Below are positions 1 through 7,240 of a DNA stretch of 64,000 nucleotides, in pieces; within the stretch, counting starts at the first letter, position 1; every line of letters starts with the position of its first letter. Position numbers and translations under genes: made by a program. This stretch comes from DT-110 sp030148525 (GTDB taxonomy: Bacteria; Bacteroidota; Bacteroidia; Chitinophagales; Saprospiraceae): positions 434,001-498,000 of the forward strand of contig OZ245751.1 in NCBI GenBank assembly GCA_965227445.1. The letters run 5' to 3'. The notes under the pieces were generated by a model, which was not told the DNA's origin, did not search any database, and worked only from the letters and a program-made list of their open reading frames with translations.

Positions 1-319
1 CTCCGGGAAGGACAATTACACCTTCCGATCTGCGCGCCATTTCCAACTTGCGTTCGTGCATGGTGTCGACGACCACCAACTCGCTCAATCCCGCGTGGCA
101 TACTTCGCGTTCCTGCAGAAAATAGGGTATGACACCGGTTACCCGGCCGCCGCCTTCCAGGACGCGATCGGCAATGATACCCATTAAACCGATGTTGCCC
201 CCGCCGTATACCAATTCGATACCTTCCCGAACGAGTACATCCGCGAGGAGCTGGGCCTGCTTGGTGAAAATAGGGTCGTGGCCCGCGTTGGAACCACAAA
301 AAACTTGGATGGCCTGCAT
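1..319 (-). CDS. LOG-family nucleotide phosphoribohydrolase (partial)
   Basis: Partial gene, cut by the left edge of the window; 106 residues are visible and the family is usually about 180-200. It starts MQAIQVFCGSN and shows the LOG (TIGR00730, lysine-decarboxylase-like fold) landmarks: CGSN at 8-11, YGGGNIG at 38-44 and MHERK at 87-91. The reading breaks off at VLPG (103-106), just where the family PGGxGTxxE motif should follow. Known members cleave nucleoside 5'-monophosphates (cytokinin riboside type, or PpnN-like) in the cytoplasm. It starts 6 bp after the methylglyoxal synthase stop on the same strand, so the two are probably co-transcribed. The exact substrate cannot be told from this part. 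Confidence 0.85.
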   Translation of the reverse strand, partial: MQAIQVFCGSNAGHDPIFTKQAQLLADVLVREGIELVYGGGNIGLMGIIADRVLEGGGRVTGVIPYFLQEREVCHAGLSELVVVDTMHERKLEMARRSEGVIVLPG

Positions 320-325
320 AGAGGG

Positions 326-727
326 TTAATTCTCGTTTCGTTCGAATTCATTGTGTAAAGCCTGAATAAACCGCAGGCCGGCGGCAGGATTTGTTGCGAG
401 CGGGATATTATGTACATCACACAGGCGCATGAGCATATTGACGTCCACCTCATGGGCGTGCTTACCCAGTGGATCGCGGAAAAAGATAACCATATCCACC
501 TTGCCCTCCACCAGGCGGGAAGCGATCTGGGCATCGCCGCCTAGCGGTCCGCTACTCATCTTTTCGACTTCCAGGCCGGCATTCTCCAGATGTGAACCGG
601 TAGTACCCGTTGCGATCAGGTGAATGTTGTGGCGCTGGAAAAAATCCATATTGTCGCGTATAAATGCTACCATGTCCACTTTTTTCCCATCGTGGGCGAT
701 GATCGCGAGGGTCATGTGATCCGTCAT
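326..727 (-). CDS. mgsA: methylglyoxal synthase
   Basis: 133 residues, the normal length for MgsA. The enzyme converts dihydroxyacetone phosphate to methylglyoxal and phosphate, a bypass that relieves sugar-phosphate build-up. Visible motifs are HDGKK (12-16), TGTTG (40-44, phosphate binding), GPLGGD (60-65, with the catalytic Asp of the family at 65), FFRDP (82-86) and NPAAG (113-117). The start at 727 gives MTDHMTL; an alternative Met at residue 5 would also fit. It is followed 6 bp later by the LOG-family gene, suggesting a two-gene operon that runs out of the window. Confidence 0.95.
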   Translation of the reverse strand: MTDHMTLAIIAHDGKKVDMVAFIRDNMDFFQRHNIHLIATGTTGSHLENAGLEVEKMSSGPLGGDAQIASRLVEGKVDMVIFFRDPLGKHAHEVDVNMLMRLCDVHNIPLATNPAAGLRFIQALHNEFERNEN

Positions 728-826
728 TGTGTTATGAAATTGTGAAAACCAATTGTTTGGGTTGTTTCTAAGGTGGAATCCGTATTTTTGGGGAAATTAT
801 CAAAACTTAATCAAAACCGTGTATTT

Positions 827-1675
827 ATGCGCAACCTAATCACACAGGTATTAGCTTTAGTGTTTTGTATTGGTTTGAGTACGCCAGTCGCCGCCCAAAT
901 CGCGGCTCCTGCACCAAGCCCCTCTGCTGAATTCACCCAGACAGTAGGTCTGACCGATGTAACCGTCAGCTACTCTCGCCCGGGTAAGAAAGACCGTACC
1001 ATCTTTGCTAACGACGGCTTGGTTCGTTACGGTGAGGTATGGCGTACGGGTGCTAATCAGGCTACCCAGATCACTTTTGGCGACGATGTGCAGGTCGGTG
1101 GTGCTTCTCTGGAAGCAGGGACCTACGCCATTCTCACCAAGCCAATGGCCACTTCCTGGGAGGTCATGTTTTTCCCGTTTGAAACCGGAAACTGGGGCAG
1201 TTACGTGGAAAAAACACCCGCTGCTACTGTAAAAGCTGACGTTACCAAGCTGAACCGCACCGTGGAAAGCTTTACCATCAATATCGATGCTCTGGCCAAT
1301 GAAAGTGCTGTTCTGCAGTTTATGTGGGACAAAACCCTGGCCTCACTGCCTCTGGAAGTGAATACCGACGAGAAGGTAATGGCGTCTATCAACCGCGTAA
1401 TGGAAGGACCTTCTGCTAACGATTATTTCGCTGCCGCCAGCTACTACCTGTCAGCCGGAAAGGATTTGAAACAGGCGCACACCTGGGTCAAAAAAGCCAA
1501 CGCCGAAAATCCACAATTCTGGACGCTGCGTACCCAATCCCTCATCGAGGCCGAACTGGGTATGACCAAGGAAGCTATCGCCACCGCCAAAAAATCCCTG
1601 TCAATGGCTAAAGAAGCCGGTAATATGGATTACGTACGCATGAACGAAGCGTCTATCGCCGAGTGGCAGAAATAA
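827..1675 (+). CDS. DUF2911 secreted protein with TPR-like tail
   Basis: 282 residues from the Met at 827. I chose this start over the in-frame codon at 773 because it gives a proper signal peptide (MRNLITQVLALVFC..., ending VAAQ). Residues ~30-170 match the Bacteroidetes DUF2911 pattern: VSYSRPGKKDRTIF, YGEVWRTGANQAT and ITFGDDVQVGG, followed by AGTYAI. The C-terminal ~100 residues are helical with TPR-like spacing (ASYYLSAGKDLKQAHTWVKK). It is probably periplasmic. No biochemical function is established for the domain, and I do not assign one. It diverges from mgsA and is followed by a clear hairpin terminator. Confidence 0.85.
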   Translation: MRNLITQVLALVFCIGLSTPVAAQIAAPAPSPSAEFTQTVGLTDVTVSYSRPGKKDRTIFANDGLVRYGEVWRTGANQATQITFGDDVQVGGASLEAGTYAILTKPMATSWEVMFFPFETGNWGSYVEKTPAATVKADVTKLNRTVESFTINIDALANESAVLQFMWDKTLASLPLEVNTDEKVMASINRVMEGPSANDYFAAASYYLSAGKDLKQAHTWVKKANAENPQFWTLRTQSLIEAELGMTKEAIATAKKSLSMAKEAGNMDYVRMNEASIAEWQK

Positions 1676-1707
1676 GCTGTTGTCCGCAACGACTTACCGC
1701 CAAAAAG

Positions 1708-1750
1708 AAAAGTGCTCATGTGGGAACGCATGGGCACTTTTCGTCTTTTT
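1708..1750 (+). terminator. intrinsic terminator after the DUF2911 gene
   Basis: Arms AAAAGTGCTCATG (1708-1720) and CATGGGCACTTTT (1729-1741) pair over 13 bp with one G-T pair around an 8-nt loop. They are followed by CGTCTTTTT. The site lies 32 bp after the stop of the DUF2911 gene. Confidence 0.8.
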
Positions 1751-1773
1751 AAGATTATAGACAAAAAGAGATC

Positions 1774-1849
1774 AGATAGAAGACGGAGACCGTCTCATCT
1801 TCTATCTAGCATCTAATTGTCTAGCCTCTAAATATCTAGCCTCTTAGAA
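1774..1849. repeat. foldback plus three 15-bp units at the 3' end of the SDR gene
   Basis: AGATAGAAGA (1774-1783) pairs with TCTTCTATCT (1798-1807); an inner GAGAC/GTCTC pair (1786-1796) extends the hairpin. Three degenerate 15-bp units follow, each starting TCTAGC and continuing A/C-TCTA (1805-1819, 1820-1834, 1835-1849). The last unit overlaps the stop codon of the minus-strand epimerase gene (1836-1838). Confidence 0.65.
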
Positions 1850-2666
1850 AGATTGATTCAGTAAACACATACCCCAACACCTCCTTCACCTTCCGGTTGG
1901 AGACCACCTTGAAGGAGGCTTCATCGGTTGGCAGGAAGGTGGGTGGTTCCAGATCCAGTTGTCGGGCCATGGCGGGGTAGTAGTCCCTCCGGGTAGGGTG
2001 CTCGTCGGCAACCACGTTGAAACAGTCTCCCCATTGCTCCTGCTCCAGGATGGCCAGGCAAACCCCGATGGCGTCGTTGAGGTGGACCATATTGACCGGC
2101 GCCCGGCCATTGGACAGGTTCTCGCGCCCGGCCAGGAAACGACCTGGATGACGCTGCTTGCCAATGAGTCCGCCCATACGCAGAACGGTCGTCAGCGGCC
2201 GCTGGATGAGTCCCAGATAGCGTTCGGCAGTAAGCAGGGCCTGACCAGATTCGGAGGCAGGTTGTGGGTCATCTTCTTCATTCACCAGATCATTGGCGTT
2301 TTCGTACACACCCGTAGAGCTGACAAATAGGCCATAGGGGATTTCGTGGGCCTGTGCCAACATGGAAATCGTCTTGATTCGCTCCGGAAATTCCTCGCCT
2401 ACATTCGGCTGCCGCCGTCCCGGAGGGGTGTTGATGATCAGTACATCGCAGTCGAGAAAGTCGTCGATGTCAGCACCGGCCTGGATCTGACTTCCTTTGA
2501 TCTCCAGATGAAAGGGGCGAATACCCAGTGCCTTCAACTCGTCGAATCGTTCGGGTCGAGTGGTAGATCCCTGTACTGTGTACCCTTTTTCGGCGAGTAC
2601 AACTCCCAGGGGAGCCCCCAACCAGCCAGCTCCCAGGAGAGATATTTTTTTGATCGGTTTAGACAT
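1836..2666 (-). CDS. NAD(P)-dependent epimerase / YeeZ-like SDR protein
   Basis: 276 residues. The N-terminus SLLGAGWLGAPL (9-20) is a Rossmann dinucleotide-binding loop of the GxGxxG type. It is followed by a strand with VQGSTTR, as in SDR-like NAD(P)-binding proteins close to E. coli YeeZ. FVSSTGVYENAND and the later TAERYL fit the extended-SDR active-site region, with Ser/Tyr in the SSTGVY segment. VLRMGGLIG and VNMVHLNDAIG are typical of extended SDRs. The substrate is unknown; a cytoplasmic sugar- or nucleotide-modifying oxidoreductase is the general expectation. The last codons overlap a short degenerate repeat. Confidence 0.8.
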   Translation of the reverse strand: MSKPIKKISLLGAGWLGAPLGVVLAEKGYTVQGSTTRPERFDELKALGIRPFHLEIKGSQIQAGADIDDFLDCDVLIINTPPGRRQPNVGEEFPERIKTISMLAQAHEIPYGLFVSSTGVYENANDLVNEEDDPQPASESGQALLTAERYLGLIQRPLTTVLRMGGLIGKQRHPGRFLAGRENLSNGRAPVNMVHLNDAIGVCLAILEQEQWGDCFNVVADEHPTRRDYYPAMARQLDLEPPTFLPTDEASFKVVSNRKVKEVLGYVFTESIFLRG

Positions 2667-2752
2667 ATCATGGTGTTGTGAATGCCGGTGTACAAGCCGG
2701 CCTGTTCGTCATACAACTGCGAACAGGGGGAATGTGTTTTCATAAATAAAAA

Positions 2753-2992
2753 ATGCGCTACCAACCAATTTCCTGTGCTTTTCACGACGAACTGGAGGCC
2801 ATTGCCACGCTCCGAAAAGAGGTGGTCATTCGGTACAAAGACCCTCACGACCACGTCCGGGAACTTACTGCCCGCATCCGTACTTTCCAAACCCGGGCCG
2901 GCGAAGAATTCATGATCCTCCATTCCGGCCTCGAAATCCGATTGGATCACCTCATCTCGGTAGACGGGAAGTTGCTGAGTGGTTACTGCTAA
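2753..2992 (+). CDS. Rof-like (Rho-binding antiterminator family) small protein
   Basis: 79 residues starting MRYQPISCAFHDELEAI. The opening YxPIxCxxxDxLE pattern, the short beta-rich body and the LRLDHL-like ending (here IRLDHLISVDG) resemble E. coli Rof (YaeO), which binds Rho and blocks termination. An overlapping longer minus-strand frame at 2534-3067 is judged a shadow because this plus-strand frame gives the recognisable family pattern. Rho inhibition is inferred by similarity only. The gene is followed 3 bp after its stop by the foldback repeat array at 2995-3127. Confidence 0.7.
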   Translation: MRYQPISCAFHDELEAIATLRKEVVIRYKDPHDHVRELTARIRTFQTRAGEEFMILHSGLEIRLDHLISVDGKLLSGYC

Positions 2993-2994
2993 GT

Positions 2995-3127
2995 CAGGTG
3001 TGAGGTTTGAGGTTTGAGGTTTGGGGTTTGAGGTAAGGTCATAGGTTGCCTCACACCTCCACCTCACACCTCCACCTCACACCTCACACCTCACACCTCA
3101 CACCTCAAACCTCAAACCTCAAACCTG
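2995..3127. repeat. small inverted array of the ACCTCA/TGAGGT unit
   Basis: The left half reads CAGGTG followed by TGAGGTT-type heptamers, one of them TGGGGTT (2995-3034). The right half (3048-3127) is a run of CACCTC, CACCTCA and AACCTCA units ending AAACCTG. The ends CAGGT and ACCTG are complementary, so the block can fold back on itself. It fills the gap between the convergent Rof-like gene and the beta-helix lipoprotein gene. The unit is the same as in the large array at 32289-32893, and both end in the same AAACCTG. Confidence 0.85.
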
Positions 3128-3129
3128 TC

Positions 3130-4635
3130 TTATTGCCATTCATAGCAGCCCGCATCCGGTCGCTCCGGATCGCGTAGGTTGCCCAATAAGTCGGTGGCTA
3201 TGGGCCGGGGAATCCGAATCGGTTCGCCCAGTTCTTCGGCTACTGACAGGCTGTCGAGCAGGTAAATATCTTCGTTGGGATCTTCGAACAATATGCTGTC
3301 GCGGGTCGCATTGATGCAATTGCGGCATTGGTTGTCGAAAAAATCGGCATACAGACCCTCCGATTGGGTGAGGAGTTCATCCACCTTGACCACACAATTT
3401 TGGAAGAACGGATTGAACAGGTTCCCCTGCTCACCACCCGAAATATCACTGAAAATCAGTTCATCGCGACGGGTACCGAAAAGGATACTGTTGCGGAAGC
3501 GGGCGTTGAGCCGGTAGACGGATCGCTGTTGACACACGAGCGGGTCGTCGTAACATACAAAGTTGCTCATAGCTACGGCCGAGGCATCCACCCCGTAGCT
3601 GGCAATAGTACAGTAATCGAAATTGTAGTCGCCTCCGTGAACCAGCTGAATCGAATTGGCGAGGTTATTATAGATCAGACAGTTCTCGGCATTGATGGTG
3701 GACCGTACGCCTACCAATCCACTGCTGGAGGTATTGTATATCTGGCTGTTTCGCAGATCCAGAGCGGCTGTGGAGTCTACGTAGACCCCGAAAATGCTGT
3801 TCTTAATAGTCGTATGTTCGATGATATTATTGCGGCTGCCCGGCCCCAGAATAATACCGGTCCATTGGCCGGGTTCTTCGGCGAAGACATCCTCCAGCCG
3901 GTCACCCTGGAAAACCACCGGCTCCTCCCGGGTACCCCGTATCACCAGCCGCCCGTTGTTGAGCATATACAGGATGCCGTCGTTAAAGGTGCCGAAAACC
4001 TCGTTGCGGGCAATGCCGCCGTGTACGTATATCTCCGTACCTGCGGGAATGCTGAGGGTGCAGCTATCGACAAATACCTCACCGTAGATCACGTAGGGTT
4101 TAGGGTCGTCCCAGGTGATCGTACCATTATTACAGGATAATACCACCGGAACACCCTTATTGAACCGGCTGGGGAAATAGTTGGCATTCTGTCCCCAGGC
4201 TTCCAGCACGACGGATTGTACCTGATCATTGGTTTCAACAATGAGCCGTTCGTCGATTACGAAAGGGCTAACCGATAACGGCTGGTCAGGGTCGACGGTA
4301 ACCTCTGCAAAAATGTAGATGCTGTCCTGGCCGAAAATTTCTACATTCTCGACGATCCTGCCGGGAATACCATCGACATTGAGGCGAAAGGATGATTGTT
4401 CTCCATTTTCCAGGTAGACCCGACCGATGCGGACCGGACGCTGGTTGGGATTGTACACCTTAATGCTGCGGGTAGCAGATCCCAATTCAGTGAAAACCGT
4501 ATCAAACCGGAGCGTATCCACGGAAAATTCCAGTGTGACCGAGCCGTCGGTAATAAAATCAAACTCATCCTGACAGGAACTGACGAGCAGAGCCAGTATT
4601 CCCACGATCCAGCACAAGGTATTGCGTAGTATCAT
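3130..4635 (-). CDS. right-handed beta-helix lipoprotein
   Basis: 501 residues from the Met at 4635. The frame stays open further upstream, but this start gives a lipoprotein signal peptide with LLVSSC (Cys 21). The middle shows parallel beta-helix (Pbh1-type) rungs: IEHTTIKNSIFGVYV, DLRNSQIYNTSSSGLVG, INAENCLIYNNLANS and FDYCTIASYG. The C-terminus DPERPDAGCYEW is a common ending of Bacteroidetes choice-of-anchor/beta-helix proteins. Such proteins are surface or periplasmic and often bind or cleave polysaccharides, but no catalytic residues can be assigned here. A TATCTTTG promoter box lies just upstream. Confidence 0.8.
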   Translation of the reverse strand: MILRNTLCWIVGILALLVSSCQDEFDFITDGSVTLEFSVDTLRFDTVFTELGSATRSIKVYNPNQRPVRIGRVYLENGEQSSFRLNVDGIPGRIVENVEIFGQDSIYIFAEVTVDPDQPLSVSPFVIDERLIVETNDQVQSVVLEAWGQNANYFPSRFNKGVPVVLSCNNGTITWDDPKPYVIYGEVFVDSCTLSIPAGTEIYVHGGIARNEVFGTFNDGILYMLNNGRLVIRGTREEPVVFQGDRLEDVFAEEPGQWTGIILGPGSRNNIIEHTTIKNSIFGVYVDSTAALDLRNSQIYNTSSSGLVGVRSTINAENCLIYNNLANSIQLVHGGDYNFDYCTIASYGVDASAVAMSNFVCYDDPLVCQQRSVYRLNARFRNSILFGTRRDELIFSDISGGEQGNLFNPFFQNCVVKVDELLTQSEGLYADFFDNQCRNCINATRDSILFEDPNEDIYLLDSLSVAEELGEPIRIPRPIATDLLGNLRDPERPDAGCYEWQ

Positions 4636-4655
4636 ATCCGTTCTTTCTGGTGCGC

Positions 4656-4663
4656 AAAGATAG
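4656..4663 (-). promoter_or_regulatory. -7 box (TATCTTTG) of the beta-helix lipoprotein gene
   Basis: On the minus strand the sequence reads TATCTTTGCGCACC, a perfect TAnnTTTG Bacteroidetes -7 element 20 bp before the ATG at 4635. No convincing TTG -33 element is seen at the expected distance. Confidence 0.55.
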
Positions 4664-4946
4664 TTTGAAACCACAGTTTTCCCGGTTACGGGAGGATTAT
4701 TTCGTAGTTCAGCCCGTTCACGGTACGGACAGTTGTTTTTTTGGCGAAAGCCTGAAATTGACATCAAAAGACAGGTTCCAGACGTTACCTTTTCGTGTTT
4801 TTCCGTCAACATAGCGCACGGAATACCCGGTTATTGTGTTTGGTCGTTCATTTGGCAGTTTAGTCTTGGCAATATGTTGCCAACCGGACAGTATGAATGG
4901 CCCATTATCCAGTAACTTAGCTGTAAACGCTATAAATATCCTGTAA
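4664..4946. other. intergenic region between divergent genes
   Basis: This is the divergent spacer between the beta-helix lipoprotein and the first glycosyltransferase gene. It contains one small hairpin, TTGGCAA-TATG-TTGCCAA (4866-4883), and a weak TAACTTAG box (about 4912-4919) that could serve the glycosyltransferase operon. I see no gene in it. Confidence 0.4.
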
Positions 4947-5645
4947 TTGAGTGCACTAACAGTGGATGTGATCATCCCGGCCTTTAATGAAGAAAAATCC
5001 ATCGCGCTGGTTTTGGGCGACATTCCGCAATCCGCAGTCCGTGAGGTCATCGTTTGTAATAATGCGTCCACTGACAATACGGTGGAAGTGGCCCGACAAG
5101 CGGGAGCAACCGTGTTGACCGAAAACCGTAAAGGATACGGTAGTGCCTGTCTGAAAGGAATCACCTACCTGAAGAATAAGCCTTCTGCTGAACAACCCGA
5201 CGTGGTGGTGTTTTTAGACGGGGATTATTCGGATCATCCTGAGCAATTACCTGATTTAGTGCGACCCATCGGGCAGAAAGGCTACGATCTGGTGATCGGA
5301 TCGCGGGCTTTGGGAGAATTGGAGCAGGGTGCTATGCAGCCGCAACAGGTGTTTGGGAATTGGTTAGCTACCTCCCTGATTCGCTTGTTCTACAAGTATG
5401 AGTTCACTGATCTGGGGCCGTTTCGGGCCATTACGTGGACAGCACTTCAGGAAATTGACATGAAGGATCCCGATTTTGGCTGGACCGTGGAAATGCAGGT
5501 GAAAGCCGCTAAACACGGCTTGAAGTGCACCGAAGTCCCCGTCCGTTACCGGCGTCGGGTTGGCGTGTCGAAAGTGTCGGGTACCATACGCGGTACCATA
5601 CTGGCGGGGCACAAGATACTGTGGACCATATTTAAATTAATCTAG
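4947..5645 (+). CDS. GT2 glycosyltransferase, DPM1/polyprenyl-phosphate sugar synthase-like
   Basis: 232 residues, read from a TTG codon (TTG AGT GCA). No ATG lies close enough to retain the first beta strand. GT-A fold landmarks are VIIPAFNEEKSI (8-19), NNASTDNT (38-45), the metal-binding DGD at 91-93 (FLDGDYSDHPEQ) and GSRALGE (118-124). It lacks C-terminal membrane helices, as in soluble DPM1-like enzymes, which move mannose or glucose from GDP/UDP-sugar to polyprenyl phosphate. Two more sugar-transfer genes follow on the same strand, the last a GT-C type that would use such a lipid-linked donor. The sugar is not determinable. Confidence 0.85.
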   Translation: MSALTVDVIIPAFNEEKSIALVLGDIPQSAVREVIVCNNASTDNTVEVARQAGATVLTENRKGYGSACLKGITYLKNKPSAEQPDVVVFLDGDYSDHPEQLPDLVRPIGQKGYDLVIGSRALGELEQGAMQPQQVFGNWLATSLIRLFYKYEFTDLGPFRAITWTALQEIDMKDPDFGWTVEMQVKAAKHGLKCTEVPVRYRRRVGVSKVSGTIRGTILAGHKILWTIFKLI

Positions 5646-5695
5646 CAGGTTGCAGACCCATGCGGTCGTGTCTGCTGTGAAGTAAAGATTATCGG

Positions 5696-7237
5696 ATGAT
5701 TGCTTACGTTTTTTTGGCCATATACTCTTTGGCACTTTTGTACATCACCGTGTATTGCCTCATGCAATTGAAATTGCTGGTGGCCTATAAGCGCCATAAC
5801 AGAAAGGCCCATAAACAGCCGGCGAAAGTAATGCCCAAGCCGGTGTCAGCCCTCCATTTGATTCCGGCAGGAATGGACGACGAACAGTACGATACGGAAT
5901 CCTGGCCCCTGGTCACCGTCCAGTTGCCTATTTATAATGAGAAATATGTTATCGGCCGGTTGATCGATTCCGTGGCCCGGTTCGACTATCCACGTGATCG
6001 CTTTGAAATACACATTCTGGATGATTCTACCGACGAGACGGTGGATCTGGTCGCCGACAAGGTCGCTCAGTATAAAGCCGAGGGGTTTCGTATCGAACAG
6101 GTTCGTCGACCAGTACGGCAGGGGTTCAAAGCCGGGGCACTGCGCGATGGTATGCCGCTCGCCAATGGGGAATTCATTGTTATTTTTGATGCTGATTTCG
6201 TACCCCGTCCCGATTTCCTGCGCCGCACCTTGCCTTATTTTGAAGATGAAAAAGTGGGCGTAGTGCAAACCCGCTGGGAACACATCAATGAGGATTATTC
6301 CCTGATTACCCGTCTGCAGGCTTTGCAGCTGAATGTGCACTTTACGGTGGAACAGGTGGGGCGAATGGGCGGCGAGCATTTCCTGCAGTTCAATGGAACC
6401 GCTGGCATTTGGCGGCGTGATTGTATCGAAGAAGCCGGCGGCTGGGAAGCAGATACACTTACCGAAGACCTGGACCTCAGTATTCGCGCTCAACTGAAGG
6501 GTTGGCGCATTCACTTCCTGGAGCACGTGGGCTCACCCGCAGAACTGCCGGCCGAAATGAACAGCCTGAAATCACAGCAATATCGATGGATGAAAGGCGG
6601 AGCCGAAACGGCCCGGAAATTGCTGCCTAAAGTCTGGAAATCAAAGATCGGGTTGGGTAAAAAAGTTCATGCTACCGTACACCTCCTGGCCAGCACCGTT
6701 TTCGTGTTCGTTTTTATTACGGGCGTATTCAGTGTTCCCTTGCTTTTTGGGCTGAACGACCTGATGGCGGCGGGCTTTGATAAAGACTGGTTTGCCGGCT
6801 TCCTCGTGGGGTTATTATCCATCATGGCGGTGTACTACGTGGCCAATGTACAGGCACCGGTTCACCGCGACCGGCCCCTGAAAGCTATCTTTAAGTTCGT
6901 AGTGTTATTTCCCCTGTTTCTGGCGTTGTCGATGGGGCTTTCTCTTCATAATACAGTAGCCGTAATTCAGGGCTATCGCGGTAAGCGCACGCCCTTTGTA
7001 CGAACGCCCAAATTCAATATTCAATCATTACGCGATAGCTTCTCCCGCAAAGCGTACTTGGTTCGGAAATTGTCCTGGACCACTATCATGGAAGGTATCC
7101 TGGCCCTGTATTTTGCCGGTGCGGTGGCCTACGCTTTGTACGAAGGAGATCTTACCTTTTTGTACTTTCACGGTATGTTGGCGTTGGGATACGGAGCTAT
7201 TTTCTACTATACCCTTCGCCATTTGAGTCTGAAATAG
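5696..7237 (+). CDS. processive membrane GT2 glycosyltransferase (cellulose-synthase-like)
   Basis: 513 residues. One N-terminal membrane helix (about 2-25) precedes a cytosolic GT-A domain with PIYNE (79-83), LDDSTDE (108-114), DADF (165-168), TEDLDLS (256-262) and QQYRW (294-298). This is the D, DxD, D, Q(Q/R)xRW set of processive beta-glycosyltransferases. At least four further membrane helices follow, from about 325 to 510. The family includes cellulose, glucomannan and beta-glucan synthases and ceramide glucosyltransferase-like enzymes. Product identity cannot be read from the sequence. It lies 50 bp after the DPM1-like gene and 3 bp before the GT-C gene, indicating one operon. Confidence 0.88.
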   Translation: MIAYVFLAIYSLALLYITVYCLMQLKLLVAYKRHNRKAHKQPAKVMPKPVSALHLIPAGMDDEQYDTESWPLVTVQLPIYNEKYVIGRLIDSVARFDYPRDRFEIHILDDSTDETVDLVADKVAQYKAEGFRIEQVRRPVRQGFKAGALRDGMPLANGEFIVIFDADFVPRPDFLRRTLPYFEDEKVGVVQTRWEHINEDYSLITRLQALQLNVHFTVEQVGRMGGEHFLQFNGTAGIWRRDCIEEAGGWEADTLTEDLDLSIRAQLKGWRIHFLEHVGSPAELPAEMNSLKSQQYRWMKGGAETARKLLPKVWKSKIGLGKKVHATVHLLASTVFVFVFITGVFSVPLLFGLNDLMAAGFDKDWFAGFLVGLLSIMAVYYVANVQAPVHRDRPLKAIFKFVVLFPLFLALSMGLSLHNTVAVIQGYRGKRTPFVRTPKFNIQSLRDSFSRKAYLVRKLSWTTIMEGILALYFAGAVAYALYEGDLTFLYFHGMLALGYGAIFYYTLRHLSLK

Positions 7238-7240
7238 TGC

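Noticed and set aside
2534..3067. 177-codon minus-strand frame over the Rof-like gene
   Set aside because: It is antisense to both the Rof-like gene and the epimerase start and runs through the foldback repeat; its sequence has no recognisable domain.
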